Assembly: GCA_026981655.1 (NCBI GenBank)
Contig: JALSIJ010000046.1
Location: 31,717 to 95,716, forward strand
Source: Rhizobiaceae bacterium
GTDB lineage: Bacteria > Pseudomonadota > Alphaproteobacteria > Rhizobiales > Rhizobiaceae
Length of the DNA: 64,000 bases
Reading direction: 5' to 3'
The translations under genes were made by a program, and so were the position numbers. Position 1 is the first letter of the stretch. The number at the start of each line of letters is the position of its first letter. This document shows, piece by piece, positions 48,350-57,839 of this stretch. Below the pieces are notes generated by a model. The model had not been told where the DNA came from and did not search any database. It saw only the letters and a program-made list of their open reading frames with translations.

Positions 48350-49480
48350 CTATGAGGCCCTCGCAAATGCTTTCAATCGCGACGATGGCAATTCAACCTT
48401 CAATTCACGGCCAACCTCCAGCTCCATACGGCGCATGGCGTTGATGGAAAAATTGGCATTCAAATGAGCCGCACCCAGTTTTTCACTCGAAAGCTCCGCC
48501 CGCCAAAATGACCCAAGAAACTCCATCGACGCAATTTTCACATCCAATGTGTTATCCGGTTCTGCAATTGTACCTTCAGCACTGGATGACCGTGCCCCCA
48601 CCCCGTGCGGGATAATATCTTCCGGTCTGATGGTGATGGTAACATTTTCACCGGCTGCAAATTCATGCGGCTGGCACGCAAGTCCTATCTCGCCAATTTT
48701 TGCGACGCTGGAGGAGCCGGCAACACCTTTAATCTGGTTCATCTCGCCGATAAAATCTGCAACAAATAAAGTCTCGGGATTGCGGTAAATCTCGGTCGGC
48801 GTACCCACCTGCTCGATCACACCGTGGTTCATCACCACAATCCGGTCGGCCATTGAAAGCCCTTCTTCCTGATCGTGGGTAACCATGACGGTGGTCACAC
48901 CGAGCTTGCGTTGCAATTCCTTGATTTCATGGCGCAGGTGCACCCGAACCTTTGCATCCAGCGCAGAAAGCGGCTCATCCAATAATAGCAAGCCCGGCTC
49001 CATCGCGATGGCACGCGCCAGAGCAATGCGCTGCTGCTGGCCACCGGAAAGTTGTGCCGGAAACTTACGGCCCTGATCCGGCAATCCCACAAGCTCCAGC
49101 AATTCAGCCACGCGAGCTTTGATCACAGGCTTTGCCATGCCGGAATTTTCCAGCCCATAGGCAATATTTTTTTCAATCGAAAGGTTAGGAAATAATGCAT
49201 AGGATTGAAACACAATGCCAAAATCCCGCTCTGCCGGTGGCAGATTGGAAATGTCTTTGCCCGCCTGCTCAATCGACCCGCTGGTTTGCAGATCAAGCCC
49301 GGCAATGGCGCGTAGAAGTGTAGTTTTCCCGCAGCCGGAAGGCCCCAGAAAGCAAACAAATTCGCCCTCATAAATCTCCAACGAAATCTCTTTCAGCGCC
49401 AGAAAATTTCCAAACGCCTTCCATAGATTATCAATTTTCAAGAATGCCTTCTTGTGGGTATTCCCCGTATCCCCAGACAA
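48350..49480 (-). CDS. 2-aminoethylphosphonate ABC transporter ATP-binding protein
   Basis: A 376-residue ATPase powering uptake. Walker A is GPSGCGKTTLLRAIAG, the signature LSGGQQQRIALARAIA, and Walker B LLLLDEPLSALDAKV, followed by the H-loop VMVTHDQEEGL. The C-terminal part (from about residue 245) is a TOBE-like regulatory domain. It is encoded between the binding protein and the permease, and is homologous to the PotA/FbpC/PhnT group. Substrate is inferred from the neighbours. Confidence 0.88.
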   Translation of the reverse strand: MSGDTGNTHKKAFLKIDNLWKAFGNFLALKEISLEIYEGEFVCFLGPSGCGKTTLLRAIAGLDLQTSGSIEQAGKDISNLPPAERDFGIVFQSYALFPNLSIEKNIAYGLENSGMAKPVIKARVAELLELVGLPDQGRKFPAQLSGGQQQRIALARAIAMEPGLLLLDEPLSALDAKVRVHLRHEIKELQRKLGVTTVMVTHDQEEGLSMADRIVVMNHGVIEQVGTPTEIYRNPETLFVADFIGEMNQIKGVAGSSSVAKIGEIGLACQPHEFAAGENVTITIRPEDIIPHGVGARSSSAEGTIAEPDNTLDVKIASMEFLGSFWRAELSSEKLGAAHLNANFSINAMRRMELEVGRELKVELPSSRLKAFARAS

Positions 49481-49542
49481 ATCAGTCTCCCGAATAGTTT
49501 TATTCCCGGCGAGTTTTACCCGCTCATTTTATATAACTGCAG

Positions 49543-49570
49543 AAAAAAGGCGCTGCAAAAAACAGCGCCT
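49543..49570 (-). terminator. terminator after the binding-protein gene
   Basis: AGGCGCTG (49548-49555) and CAGCGCCT (49563-49570) form a perfect 8-bp stem with a 7-base loop, followed on the minus strand by a T-run. It lies between the binding protein and ATPase genes and would give more binding protein than membrane components. Confidence 0.85.
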
Positions 49571-49587
49571 CTTTATAATAGTTCGAA

Positions 49588-50604
49588 TTATTTAGGGTCA
49601 GACTTACCGTCGTAACGCTTCTGCCATTCTTTCAAAATTGCCCCACGATTATTCGCAGCAAATTCAAAATCATTGTCGATCATTTTTTCCGTCAGATTTT
49701 CCGGGAAAAATTTAACCGGCTTGGCAACGCCAGGATAGGCCACAACCGCATAACCCGTGTTATACATCTCGTTGGCTTTCTTGGTGACTGTCCAATCCAC
49801 AAGTGTTTTTGCAGCCTCAAGGTCGTCAGTTCCGGCAATAATCGCCGTCGCTTCCATATCCCAGCCAACACCTTCGGTTGGAACGATGATCTCAATCGGC
49901 GCACCGGCGGCTTTTGATTTCGCACCACGGAAAGCGAATGAAATGCCAATTGCAATTTCACCGGCAGCAGCCAGCTTACAAGGCTTCGAACCAGAATGGG
50001 TGTAACGTGCAATATTTTCATGCAGCCCATCCATATATTCCCAACCCTCTTTTTCACCAAACATCTGCAACCATGATGAAACATCCAGAAAGCCAGTTCC
50101 GGACGAATTCGGGTTTGGCATGATCAGATGACCTTTATACTGGGCCTGCAGCAGGTCTTTCCACGATTTTGGCGGTGTCAGTCCAGCTTTTTTAGCTTCA
50201 ACTGTGTTGTAGCATACGGCCGCAACCCACGCATCCATTCCGGTCCATGTTGGCGGTGAGCTTTTATCAACAAACTTTTTATCAAGCGCCTCAACACCTT
50301 TTGGTGCATAGGCCTCAAGCATGCCTTCGGCTTTCATCAAAAGCAGCGAGGTTGCCGCAAGGCCCCAAACCACATCAGCCTGCGGGTTATCTTTTTCAGC
50401 CAACAGCTTAGCGGTAACGATACCGGTTGAATCGCGCACCCAGTTAATTTTAATATCTGGATGATCCTTGTTGAACTCAGCCGCGTAACGCTTCAAATCC
50501 TCAGCTTCAACCGCCGTATAAACGGTTAGTTCTGCCGCCAATGCACTCGATGATAGCAAGGCGGCAGTCGCTGCCCCAAGCACCAGTTTTTTAATGAAAT
50601 TCAT
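49588..50604 (-). CDS. periplasmic 2-aminoethylphosphonate-binding protein
   Basis: A 338-residue solute-binding protein with signal peptide cleaved near ALAA (residue 23), then ELTVYTAVEAEDLKRYAAEF, typical of the iron/AEP-binding subgroup. It shows WGLAATSLLLMKAEG and PNPNSSGTGFLDVSS, the latter a phosphonate or anion-binding loop in related proteins. AGGGAGA precedes the ATG. It is followed by a terminator and then the ATPase and permease genes. AEP is the most likely ligand because of phnWAY, but ferric iron-binding relatives exist. Confidence 0.86.
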   Translation of the reverse strand: MNFIKKLVLGAATAALLSSSALAAELTVYTAVEAEDLKRYAAEFNKDHPDIKINWVRDSTGIVTAKLLAEKDNPQADVVWGLAATSLLLMKAEGMLEAYAPKGVEALDKKFVDKSSPPTWTGMDAWVAAVCYNTVEAKKAGLTPPKSWKDLLQAQYKGHLIMPNPNSSGTGFLDVSSWLQMFGEKEGWEYMDGLHENIARYTHSGSKPCKLAAAGEIAIGISFAFRGAKSKAAGAPIEIIVPTEGVGWDMEATAIIAGTDDLEAAKTLVDWTVTKKANEMYNTGYAVVAYPGVAKPVKFFPENLTEKMIDNDFEFAANNRGAILKEWQKRYDGKSDPK

Positions 50605-50650
50605 TTTTATTTCTCCCTATTTAATTTCACTTTAGACCCGCCCCAAATCT

Positions 50651-50709
50651 AACCATCAAATTGAACATCTGATGGTTTTTGAGGGTAGGTCACACACAAA
50701 TAAAGTCAA
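50651..50709 (-). promoter_or_regulatory. promoter and candidate operator of the AEP transporter
   Basis: On the minus strand TTGACT (50704-50709) and TACCCT (50682-50687) are 16 bases apart. Just downstream a perfect inverted repeat, AACCATCA (50651-50658) and TGATGGTT (50670-50677), covers the expected transcription start. That position suits a repressor or an AEP-responsive regulator. Confidence 0.45.
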
Positions 50710-50750
50710 CCAATTTCATTTTTCAGGTTCACTCCACTTGATCTTTAATA

Positions 50751-51599
50751 TCATGCTGCCTGTGACAGAATGATAACACCGGCCGCAACAATGCAAGCCG
50801 ATACAATTCGTATCTTCCAGGGCCGTTCGCCAAACCAGATAACCCCGATCAGGGCTGCAATAATTACACTGGATTCGCGAATGGCAGATACCGCCCCAAG
50901 GCTGGCAAGGCTCTTTGCATAGATCGCTAACCCATAAGCAACGGCAGAGACCACCCCGCCCATCAACCCGATTAAATAGGTTTTAATCGTTGTGGCCCGC
51001 AATACTTCGCGGCGAATATAAAAGATATAGAGGCTTGAAAACGTCTCAAGCAAAAACAGCCAGCCGATATAACCAAGTGGGCTTTGCGATGCCCGCACGC
51101 CCAGCCCGTCGATCACCGTATAGGTGGCAATCGTCAACCCGGTAACGATAGCAGCTGCAATAGCCTTGCCATTGGCCAGCCCGCCGCGTTTTGCAAAAAC
51201 CAGCATACCAATACCGCAAGAAACCAAAATAATGCCAAACCATGCGGCCAGTGGCAGCACTTCATCGGCAACAATCCACGCGGTCAGCGCTACCACCGGT
51301 GGCGATATTCCGCGCGCAATGGGGTAGACTTGGCTTAAATCGCCAAACCGGTAAGAAAGCAGCAGAAAGGCATAGTATAGAAAGTGAACAACGGTTGAAC
51401 CCACCAAAAACAGCCAGCTTTCACGCGCCGGTGGCAAAAATATTAGCACCAATATCAGGCCAAAAATTGTATGCCCGGCATTAACAAGGCCCATCACCAG
51501 CGTGCGGTCCTGCGCACCTTTCACCAGCGCATTCCAGAACGCATGCAAAAAGGCGGCTGATAAAACCAGCATTAGTACCAGTTCCGGCTGTGAGCCCAT
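50751..51599 (-). CDS. EamA-family transporter
   Basis: A 282-residue membrane protein of the drug/metabolite transporter superfamily, with ten hydrophobic helices in two EamA repeats. The first repeat has FLHAFWNALVKGAQDR and YPIARGISPPVVAL; the second ends with GVIWFGERPWKIRIVSA. It lies 31 bases after phnY on the same strand, so it may export or import an intermediate of AEP breakdown, though EamA substrates are hard to predict. It is not a usual member of phnWAY loci. Confidence 0.85.
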   Translation of the reverse strand: MGSQPELVLMLVLSAAFLHAFWNALVKGAQDRTLVMGLVNAGHTIFGLILVLIFLPPARESWLFLVGSTVVHFLYYAFLLLSYRFGDLSQVYPIARGISPPVVALTAWIVADEVLPLAAWFGIILVSCGIGMLVFAKRGGLANGKAIAAAIVTGLTIATYTVIDGLGVRASQSPLGYIGWLFLLETFSSLYIFYIRREVLRATTIKTYLIGLMGGVVSAVAYGLAIYAKSLASLGAVSAIRESSVIIAALIGVIWFGERPWKIRIVSACIVAAGVIILSQAA

Positions 51600-51630
51600 G
51601 GTCAGCCTACCCGATCAAAGTCAAACAAGG

Positions 51631-53082
51631 TTAGATCGGCCAGGGAAGTGAATAAGTTTTGACATTGGTAAAGAACTTCATCGCCTCAAGAACCCCTTCC
51701 TTAACCGCATTGCCGCTATCTTTAATGCCACCAAACGGCGACATTTCGATCCGGTAACCCGGCTGCTCCCAAATGTTGCAAGTGCCCACTTCAAGCCCGT
51801 TGATAAATGCAATCGCCCGGTTTAAATCATTGGTGCATACGCCTGATGACAAGCCAAAAGGCGTGCTGTTGGATATTTTCATGACGGCAGCATCATCATC
51901 CGGCACCCGGACAATTGGTATGATGGGACCAAATGTTTCCTCCATCACCAACTCACTTTCATGGGGGACCCGGTCAACCACAATCGGTGGCAGCAACGCC
52001 CCTTGCCGCGCCGGGTGATAGAGAATTTCAGCGCCCTGCTTGGCCGCATCAAGCACCCGGTTTTCAAAAATCTCGGCGGCTTCAGCATGTACAACGCACC
52101 CCAATTGGGTGTCGGCATCCATCGGGTCGCCAAATCGAATGGCCCGGGCTTTTGCCAGAACCAGCGGCACAAATTCATCCGCCACACTTTCCTGCACCAA
52201 TATACGCTTTACCGCCGTGCAGCGCTGGCCGGAATTTCCGGTAGCACCAGCAACCGCAATGGTTGCGGCCCGCTCCAGATCTTCACCTTTAAGATCGTTC
52301 AAAATAATCAACGGGTCATTACCGCCCAGTTCAAGGGCTGTGCGCTTATAGCCCGATTTTTGCGCGATCATTTTCCCCACCGGCACACCGCCGGTAAAGG
52401 TAATAATATCGATATGCTCATTGGTGATCATCTCATCACCTATGTCGCCCGGAAGGCCAGTGACAATCTGAAACATTTCAGGTGGTAGCCCGGCCTCATA
52501 AAGAATATCAGCCAACGCAATCGCCGTCAGCGGGGTCAATTCAGTCGGTTTGCAGACCATGCAATTATTGGTCGCAATCGACGGTGCGATTTTGTGCGCC
52601 ACCATGTTCAGCGGATGATTAAACGGGGTGATTGCCGAAATCGCTTTCACCGGTTCGCGCATGGTATAAATGCGCCGCGCCTTGCCCTGCGGGGTCAAAT
52701 CGCAGGAAAAAATCTGCCCATCATCCAAAATCGCCATTTGGCCGGCAAGCGTAAACACATCATAGGCCCGCCCGGTTTCATAAAGCGCGTGCTGCTGGCA
52801 AATACCGAGTTCCAGGGTTAGCCAATAGGCAAGTTCCTCGCGCTTTTGCTTAATCAATTCGCCTGCACGAAACAAAATCTGCTGGCGCTCATAGCGGGTT
52901 AGTTTCGGCGTATAATTGGCGGCAATTTCAAAAGCTTGCCGCGCGTGGCTTGAATTGCCAGCGGGCACGGTGCCTATCACCTCATTAGTAAAGGGATAGC
53001 GTACCTCAATCACATCATCGGCAAATACGGTCTTGCCGCCAATGCGCATGCCCTCATGCCTGATGTCAATCTTTCCAGCCAT
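51631..53082 (-). CDS. phnY: phosphonoacetaldehyde dehydrogenase PhnY
   Basis: Oxidises phosphonoacetaldehyde to phosphonoacetate with NAD. The 483-residue aldehyde dehydrogenase shows the cofactor segments [18 protein letters not shown] and [13 protein letters not shown], the conserved [13 protein letters not shown] with the catalytic Glu, and Cys in [12 protein letters not shown]. Placement between phnA and a transporter, and the NHP (not NFP) motif, fit PhnY rather than a general ALDH. The ATG at 53082 is preferred to the TTG at 53085. Confidence 0.92.
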   Translation of the reverse strand: MAGKIDIRHEGMRIGGKTVFADDVIEVRYPFTNEVIGTVPAGNSSHARQAFEIAANYTPKLTRYERQQILFRAGELIKQKREELAYWLTLELGICQQHALYETGRAYDVFTLAGQMAILDDGQIFSCDLTPQGKARRIYTMREPVKAISAITPFNHPLNMVAHKIAPSIATNNCMVCKPTELTPLTAIALADILYEAGLPPEMFQIVTGLPGDIGDEMITNEHIDIITFTGGVPVGKMIAQKSGYKRTALELGGNDPLIILNDLKGEDLERAATIAVAGATGNSGQRCTAVKRILVQESVADEFVPLVLAKARAIRFGDPMDADTQLGCVVHAEAAEIFENRVLDAAKQGAEILYHPARQGALLPPIVVDRVPHESELVMEETFGPIIPIVRVPDDDAAVMKISNSTPFGLSSGVCTNDLNRAIAFINGLEVGTCNIWEQPGYRIEMSPFGGIKDSGNAVKEGVLEAMKFFTNVKTYSLPWPI

Positions 53083-53108
53083 CAATGTTTACCCCTTTTT
53101 CAAATCAG

Positions 53109-54353
53109 TTACAGCGCTGCTGCCCGGGTGGCATAATAAAATGCATCAAAATTGCGCAATTCCGGCTTTTCCGGCAAATCCAACACCCGGTTGACGATGA
53201 AAGGCACAACCTGCTCGGTTAGTCCACCATGACTTCGCAATGGTTCATTCAGCGCCGCCAGATCATGGCGATCTTCCGATGTGCCAATGCAGATATTTTC
53301 GCCCGACACCAATACGATGTCGCCAATGCGGTCTTGTGGCAATTCAAATTGCTCAACCGCTTCTGCATTTGTCAGCACATGGGTAATACCCTTGACTGCC
53401 TTCAACCGAGCGATAATATCGCCGTGGTCGGCACCCTCCGGCAAATAAGCGGTGGCAAAAGAGCCAAGCGCGCCGTGATGCACCACATAGGGGTCGGTAA
53501 TCGGCAGGATAAGCCGCGCCTTTGCCTTGCCCAACCATTCATCCAGCAGGTCTTGCACATAGACCACGGCCGGGCTTCCATCGGCCAAATGTTTGGGTTT
53601 CATGCCATGATCGGCGGTTACCACAATGGCCGCACCCATCGCATCAAGCTTGCCCAAATATTTATCAAACATCTGATAAAATGCCTTGGCCTCATCATCT
53701 TCAGGCGCATATTTATGCTGCACATAATCAGTGGTGGTGAGATATAATATATCCGGTTTCCAATCGCGCAATAATTTAACCCCGGCAGCAAAGACAAACT
53801 CTGAAAGTTCTGCTGAATATACATCTGGCTGCGCCATTCCGAGCCATTGGCTGGCCGCATCCTGCCCGTGTTCAGCGCTCGTACTTGTGTCTGATTTTTC
53901 AGCCGAAAAACAGCGGGCACGGTCCTCGTCAAACTTTAACCCGGCCCCCAGCAAGGCGCGCAATTTATCCTTTGCAGTAACGATACCCACCCGCGCTCCA
54001 GCTTCATAGAATTTGGAAAACAGGGTCGGCGCACGCAAAAAGCGCACATCATTCATCATCACTTCTTCGCCGGTTTCCGGCTCATAAAGATAGTTACCAC
54101 AAATACCATGCACTTTGGGAGGTCGCCCGGTGGCAATCGAAAGGTTGTTTGGATTGGTAAAAGACGGGATTACCGAATGGGCAAGCCTGTCGGCGCCGCT
54201 ATCGCGTATCCGTTTTAATGTCGGCATCAAGCCCTCGCTAATCGCCACATCCAGATAGGCAGGTTCGCAGCCATCCAGACAGATCGCAATAGCGCAGGTT
54301 TTCGGAATGGGATATTCCCGGCCATTAACCGATATGGGTTTTTGCTCAATCAT
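53109..54353 (-). CDS. phnA: phosphonoacetate hydrolase PhnA
   Basis: Cleaves phosphonoacetate to acetate and phosphate. The 414-residue alkaline phosphatase-superfamily enzyme has the metal ligands and Thr nucleophile in AICLDGCEPAYLD and SVIPSFTNPNNLSIATG, with further zinc ligands in TTTDYVQHKYAP and VVTADHGMKPKH. Length and motifs match the known zinc-dependent enzyme. It starts 16 bases after phnW with a GAGGA site. With PhnW and PhnY it forms a hydrolytic route that avoids the C-P lyase. Confidence 0.94.
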   Translation of the reverse strand: MIEQKPISVNGREYPIPKTCAIAICLDGCEPAYLDVAISEGLMPTLKRIRDSGADRLAHSVIPSFTNPNNLSIATGRPPKVHGICGNYLYEPETGEEVMMNDVRFLRAPTLFSKFYEAGARVGIVTAKDKLRALLGAGLKFDEDRARCFSAEKSDTSTSAEHGQDAASQWLGMAQPDVYSAELSEFVFAAGVKLLRDWKPDILYLTTTDYVQHKYAPEDDEAKAFYQMFDKYLGKLDAMGAAIVVTADHGMKPKHLADGSPAVVYVQDLLDEWLGKAKARLILPITDPYVVHHGALGSFATAYLPEGADHGDIIARLKAVKGITHVLTNAEAVEQFELPQDRIGDIVLVSGENICIGTSEDRHDLAALNEPLRSHGGLTEQVVPFIVNRVLDLPEKPELRNFDAFYYATRAAAL

Positions 54354-54369
54354 TAAAATTCCTCATCAT

Positions 54370-55548
54370 TCATGCGGCCAAAACGGCGCGTTCATCCAGT
54401 GCTTTCTTTGGCGGATCAGCCCGCTCAACACCCATTTCTTTTAAACTTTCGCCGGCCGCTTCAACCACCTTTTGCATCACCCTGGCATCCAGATTGCCAA
54501 TGCATCCAATGCGAAAACTATCGACAATCGTCAATTTACCGGGATAAATAATAAAACCCTTTTGCTTCATCAATTCGTAGAATTTCTCAAACTTGAATTT
54601 CGGATCAACCGGATTGAAAAAGGTTACAATAATCGGTGAAAGCCAACGATCTTTCAACAGGGTTTCAAAACCCAACTTCCGCATGCCCTCAACCAGCACA
54701 TCACGATTTTGCCCATAGCGATTGCCGCGCGCACTGACGCCGCCTTCCCTTTGGTGCAGGTCCAGCGCTTCCATAAAAGCTGCGACCACATGGGTCGGCG
54801 GGGTAAAACGCCATTGGCCGGTCTTGTTCATGGTTTTCCATTGTGCATGAAGATCAAGACTGAGCGAATGGCTCCGCCCCTCGGCCGCCTCCAACCCGGA
54901 TTTACGCGCAATGATAAAGCCAAAGCCCGGCACACCTTCGATACATTTATTGGCCGATGATACGATGGCTTCATAGCGTGGACGGTTTACCTCCAGCGGA
55001 ATGGCCCCAAAGGCACTCATCGAATCAATCAGCAATTTGCCGCCATTTTCATAGACCGCATCAGAAATTTCTTCGATCGGGTTTAATATGCCCGAACTGG
55101 TTTCGCAGTGAACCACAACCACATGAGAAATTGCCGGATCGTTCCGCATCAAAAGTGCCACTTCATTACCGCGCGGTGGCAGATAATCCCCCCTGTCGAT
55201 AATTGTGTGGTCGCGGCCCAGATACTTCAATGTTTCCGCAATGCGCTTTCCATAGGCACCATTGATTAACACCAGCGTCTTGGAGCCTATTGGCAACAGC
55301 GATGACAGCATCGCCTCAACCACAAATGTGCCACTGCCCTGCATTGGCACACAGTCAAATTCATTATCCTGATCATTGATCATCGCCAGCAATTGTTGGC
55401 GCATTCTGGCGGTCATGGCGCGAAAATCACTATCCCACGAACCCCAATCACGCAACATTGCCTGCTTTGTAGATAACGCCGTGGTCAAAGGCCCCGGAGT
55501 CAGTAAATAGGGCTCCGCTGTCTTGGGAAGATTGTTTTGAGCACTCAT
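54370..55548 (-). CDS. phnW: 2-aminoethylphosphonate--pyruvate transaminase
   Basis: Transfers the amino group of 2-aminoethylphosphonate to pyruvate, giving phosphonoacetaldehyde and alanine. The 392-residue class V aminotransferase has the start LLTPGPLTTALSTKQAMLRDWGS, VPMQGSGTFVVEAMLSSL, the PLP Asp region LLIDSMSAFGA and the PLP Lys in SSANKCIEGVPGFGF. It is the first gene of the phnW-phnA-phnY-eamA operon and is divergent from a LysR regulator. The alanine it makes could feed alanine dehydrogenase. Confidence 0.95.
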   Translation of the reverse strand: MSAQNNLPKTAEPYLLTPGPLTTALSTKQAMLRDWGSWDSDFRAMTARMRQQLLAMINDQDNEFDCVPMQGSGTFVVEAMLSSLLPIGSKTLVLINGAYGKRIAETLKYLGRDHTIIDRGDYLPPRGNEVALLMRNDPAISHVVVVHCETSSGILNPIEEISDAVYENGGKLLIDSMSAFGAIPLEVNRPRYEAIVSSANKCIEGVPGFGFIIARKSGLEAAEGRSHSLSLDLHAQWKTMNKTGQWRFTPPTHVVAAFMEALDLHQREGGVSARGNRYGQNRDVLVEGMRKLGFETLLKDRWLSPIIVTFFNPVDPKFKFEKFYELMKQKGFIIYPGKLTIVDSFRIGCIGNLDARVMQKVVEAAGESLKEMGVERADPPKKALDERAVLAA

Positions 55549-55595
55549 TGCACTTGCCTGAACAGTTGCTATTCAAGCCAAAACTAAGTCCTGCA

Positions 55596-55622
55596 ATTAA
55601 ATTTGTAAAATCGATATTTAAT
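55596..55622. promoter_or_regulatory. candidate LysR operator between phnW and its regulator
   Basis: ATTAAAT (55596-55602) and ATTTAAT (55616-55622) form a perfect 7-bp inverted repeat with a 13-base spacer in the 119-base divergent region. The sequence is AT-rich, which lowers the weight of the match, but position and layout fit a LysR site. Confidence 0.4.
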
Positions 55623-55667
55623 ATGTTTATATAGGTAGAATTTATATATTGAAAATGAGGTACTTCA

Positions 55668-56558
55668 ATGCGCCACGTCCAAATTCGAGCCTTCCATGCG
55701 GTTGCCATTCATGGTGGGTTTTCCAAGGCAGCAGAAGCCCTCGCCCTCACCCAGCCGGCAATCTCCGACCAGGTATCTAAACTTGAGGAGCACTACGATG
55801 TATTATTGTTCAATCGCCACAAACGCCAGGTCGTTTTGACCGATTTTGGCAAGTCACTGTTGGAGATCACGCAAAAACTGTTCGAAATTGAACATCAGGC
55901 TTCAGAATTATTATTGGAATCCAAAGCGCTAAGATCGGGCACCTTGCGCATAGTCGCAGATTCCCCCCGCCATCTGCTTCATATTCTTGGTGCTTTTCGC
56001 AAAAAATATCCAGGTATTTCAATCTCACTACATGCGGCCAATTCCAAAGAAGTGATTGCAAAACTGTTCAACTATGAAGCCGATATTGGCGTATTGGGTG
56101 AAATACCAAAAAACCGCGAATTTGCAGCCGTGAAATTAAGCTCCACACCAATCATTGCTTTTGCAGCAAAAGGTTTTAAAATTTCGCCAGATGAAGGATT
56201 GAGCATTTCACAATTGGCTAAATATCCACTGGTTCTGCGCGAAAAAGCATCACTCACCCGTAAAATCCTGGAGGGTATGGCGCAAAAACAAGGGATTAAA
56301 CTTCAAGCAACAATAGAAGCCGAAGGGCGGGAAGCAGTACGTGAGATTGTAGCCTCAGGCGCAGGCATCGGCATTGTATCAAAAGCCGAATTCGGGCATG
56401 ATGCTAGATTAAGGGAAATCCCGATAAAGGGTGAAGAAATGCTAATGAACGAAGCATTGATTTGTTTAAAAGAGCGCCGCAATGGTAAACTCATCAAAGC
56501 CTTTATGGCGCTGGCAGCCGGGCGTCGTCAAAACGAGAAGAATGTAGAAAAAGCCTGA
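55668..56558 (+). CDS. LysR-family regulator of the AEP operon
   Basis: A 296-residue LysR-type regulator with an N-terminal winged helix-turn-helix (IRAFHAVAIHGGFSKAAEAL, ALTQPAISDQVSKLEEHYD) and a two-lobed effector domain starting near residue 90 (GTLRIVADSPRHLLHIL). It is divergent from phnW and is the likely AEP-responsive activator of phnWAY and perhaps of the transporter. It is similar in arrangement to known PhnR/AepR regulators. Confidence 0.92.
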   Translation: MRHVQIRAFHAVAIHGGFSKAAEALALTQPAISDQVSKLEEHYDVLLFNRHKRQVVLTDFGKSLLEITQKLFEIEHQASELLLESKALRSGTLRIVADSPRHLLHILGAFRKKYPGISISLHAANSKEVIAKLFNYEADIGVLGEIPKNREFAAVKLSSTPIIAFAAKGFKISPDEGLSISQLAKYPLVLREKASLTRKILEGMAQKQGIKLQATIEAEGREAVREIVASGAGIGIVSKAEFGHDARLREIPIKGEEMLMNEALICLKERRNGKLIKAFMALAAGRRQNEKNVEKA

Positions 56559-56589
56559 ATAAAATCAACTGTTAACTAAAATACGCTAA

Positions 56590-56628
56590 CCAAAATACGC
56601 TATCTGTATTTTGGGCAAAATAGATAGC
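56590..56628 (+). terminator. overlapping hairpins after the LysR gene
   Basis: CCAAAATAC/GTATTTTGG (56590-56614) and GCTATC-TG-TATTTT/AAAATA-GATAGC (56599-56628) cannot form together. The second is followed by CTTTTG and looks like the terminator of the regulator gene. A direct repeat AAAATACGCTA precedes them. Confidence 0.5.
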
Positions 56629-56708
56629 CTTTTGTAACAGGGTCAACCGCATAAAATATTCGCAATATATTATATTTGCGATTGACGGGTGAGGATATAA
56701 ATAAATTG

Positions 56709-57839
56709 ATGAGTATGAGGTCTCTAATAGTAGCCGCTAATTATTTCAGGCCAATGCACCTGATGATATTGCTTGTCGTAACCCCATTGATCTTGACCAC
56801 CTTTCTTCAAAATACCGCAGATGCAAAATCTCGAACCTGCGTAAGACTTGAGCGCCAGCTTGCATCGCTTTCTAATCGCAGAACGACCGGCAACCCGTTA
56901 AAATTACTACGCTATAATGGCGCTATCAAAAGACAAAAAAGGCAAATACAACAGGCCAACCGTCAATTGAGACGCGGTGGTTGTTCACGCCCCGCACCAA
57001 GAAATGCAAGATCCTGCCAAAGACTGAAAGCCAGCCTGCGCAGCATGAATTCCAATTTGAAGAAACTGCGCGCCCAACGAGGCAGGTTTTCACCCGGAGG
57101 CCGTTCCACAAGCCGCGAAAAGCGACGCATCAAAAATGCCCTGAAAGCCAATCGTTGCGATCAGTTAAGACCGGTCATTGCAACCAACAGAAGCGGCATT
57201 GTTATCGAACGTGGTGCCGGGCGCCGTTCGGTCATCCAACAGATTTTTGGTGATGAAAGGCGAAATTGGGAGCGTCAAAACAGATCCCGTAATCGCGAAT
57301 ATTATAATGATGAGTTTCCTGGCACCCGCAGGCCCCGTGGCGGCACCTACAGAACCCTCTGCGTAAGAACTTGCGATGGATATTACTTCCCGATCAGTTT
57401 TTCCACGACACCACGAAATTTTGGCCGCGATGCCGATGCTTGCAGTGCAAAGTGCCCGGGTACAGAAACAGATCTCTATTCTCATTCAACCAATGGTGAA
57501 GGTCCGGAAGATATGGTTTCCACCAATACCCAACAACCCTATAAAGAGCTTGCCACCGCTTTTAGTTATCGTACGGCCGTAACACCGGGCTGTGGCTGTA
57601 AATTCAAGCAGATAAATTATGAGGCAATTGCCGGTGAAGGCAATGAAGATGACCGTGAACCTGCCAAGCAGGCTCCCATAGTCGCCACACCGACCTTTAG
57701 AATTGATGTAGGTGATGACCCGGACACTCTTCAAAACCGGCGTGGAAATTTTGTGCCCAGACAAATATTTACAAAAAACTCAAAACCCGGAAAACGAAAA
57801 ATCAGGGTAGTCGGCGAAGCGTTCTTTCCCGGCCAATAA
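56709..57839 (+). CDS. DUF2865 domain-containing exported protein
   Basis: A protein of about 376 residues of a family restricted mainly to Hyphomicrobiales. A membrane or signal segment lies at about residues 18-38 ([18 protein letters not shown]). Residues 45-150 are basic and rich in Arg, Gln and Leu, probably a coiled coil ([16 protein letters not shown]). The DUF2865 core follows: [35 protein letters not shown] and [13 protein letters not shown], with many conserved cysteines. Function is unknown. The start is uncertain between TTG 56706 and ATG 56709; GAGG lies 11-14 bases upstream. Its 3' end overlaps gltX copy 2 by 38 bases, tail to tail. Confidence 0.85.
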   Translation: MSMRSLIVAANYFRPMHLMILLVVTPLILTTFLQNTADAKSRTCVRLERQLASLSNRRTTGNPLKLLRYNGAIKRQKRQIQQANRQLRRGGCSRPAPRNARSCQRLKASLRSMNSNLKKLRAQRGRFSPGGRSTSREKRRIKNALKANRCDQLRPVIATNRSGIVIERGAGRRSVIQQIFGDERRNWERQNRSRNREYYNDEFPGTRRPRGGTYRTLCVRTCDGYYFPISFSTTPRNFGRDADACSAKCPGTETDLYSHSTNGEGPEDMVSTNTQQPYKELATAFSYRTAVTPGCGCKFKQINYEAIAGEGNEDDREPAKQAPIVATPTFRIDVGDDPDTLQNRRGNFVPRQIFTKNSKPGKRKIRVVGEAFFPGQ

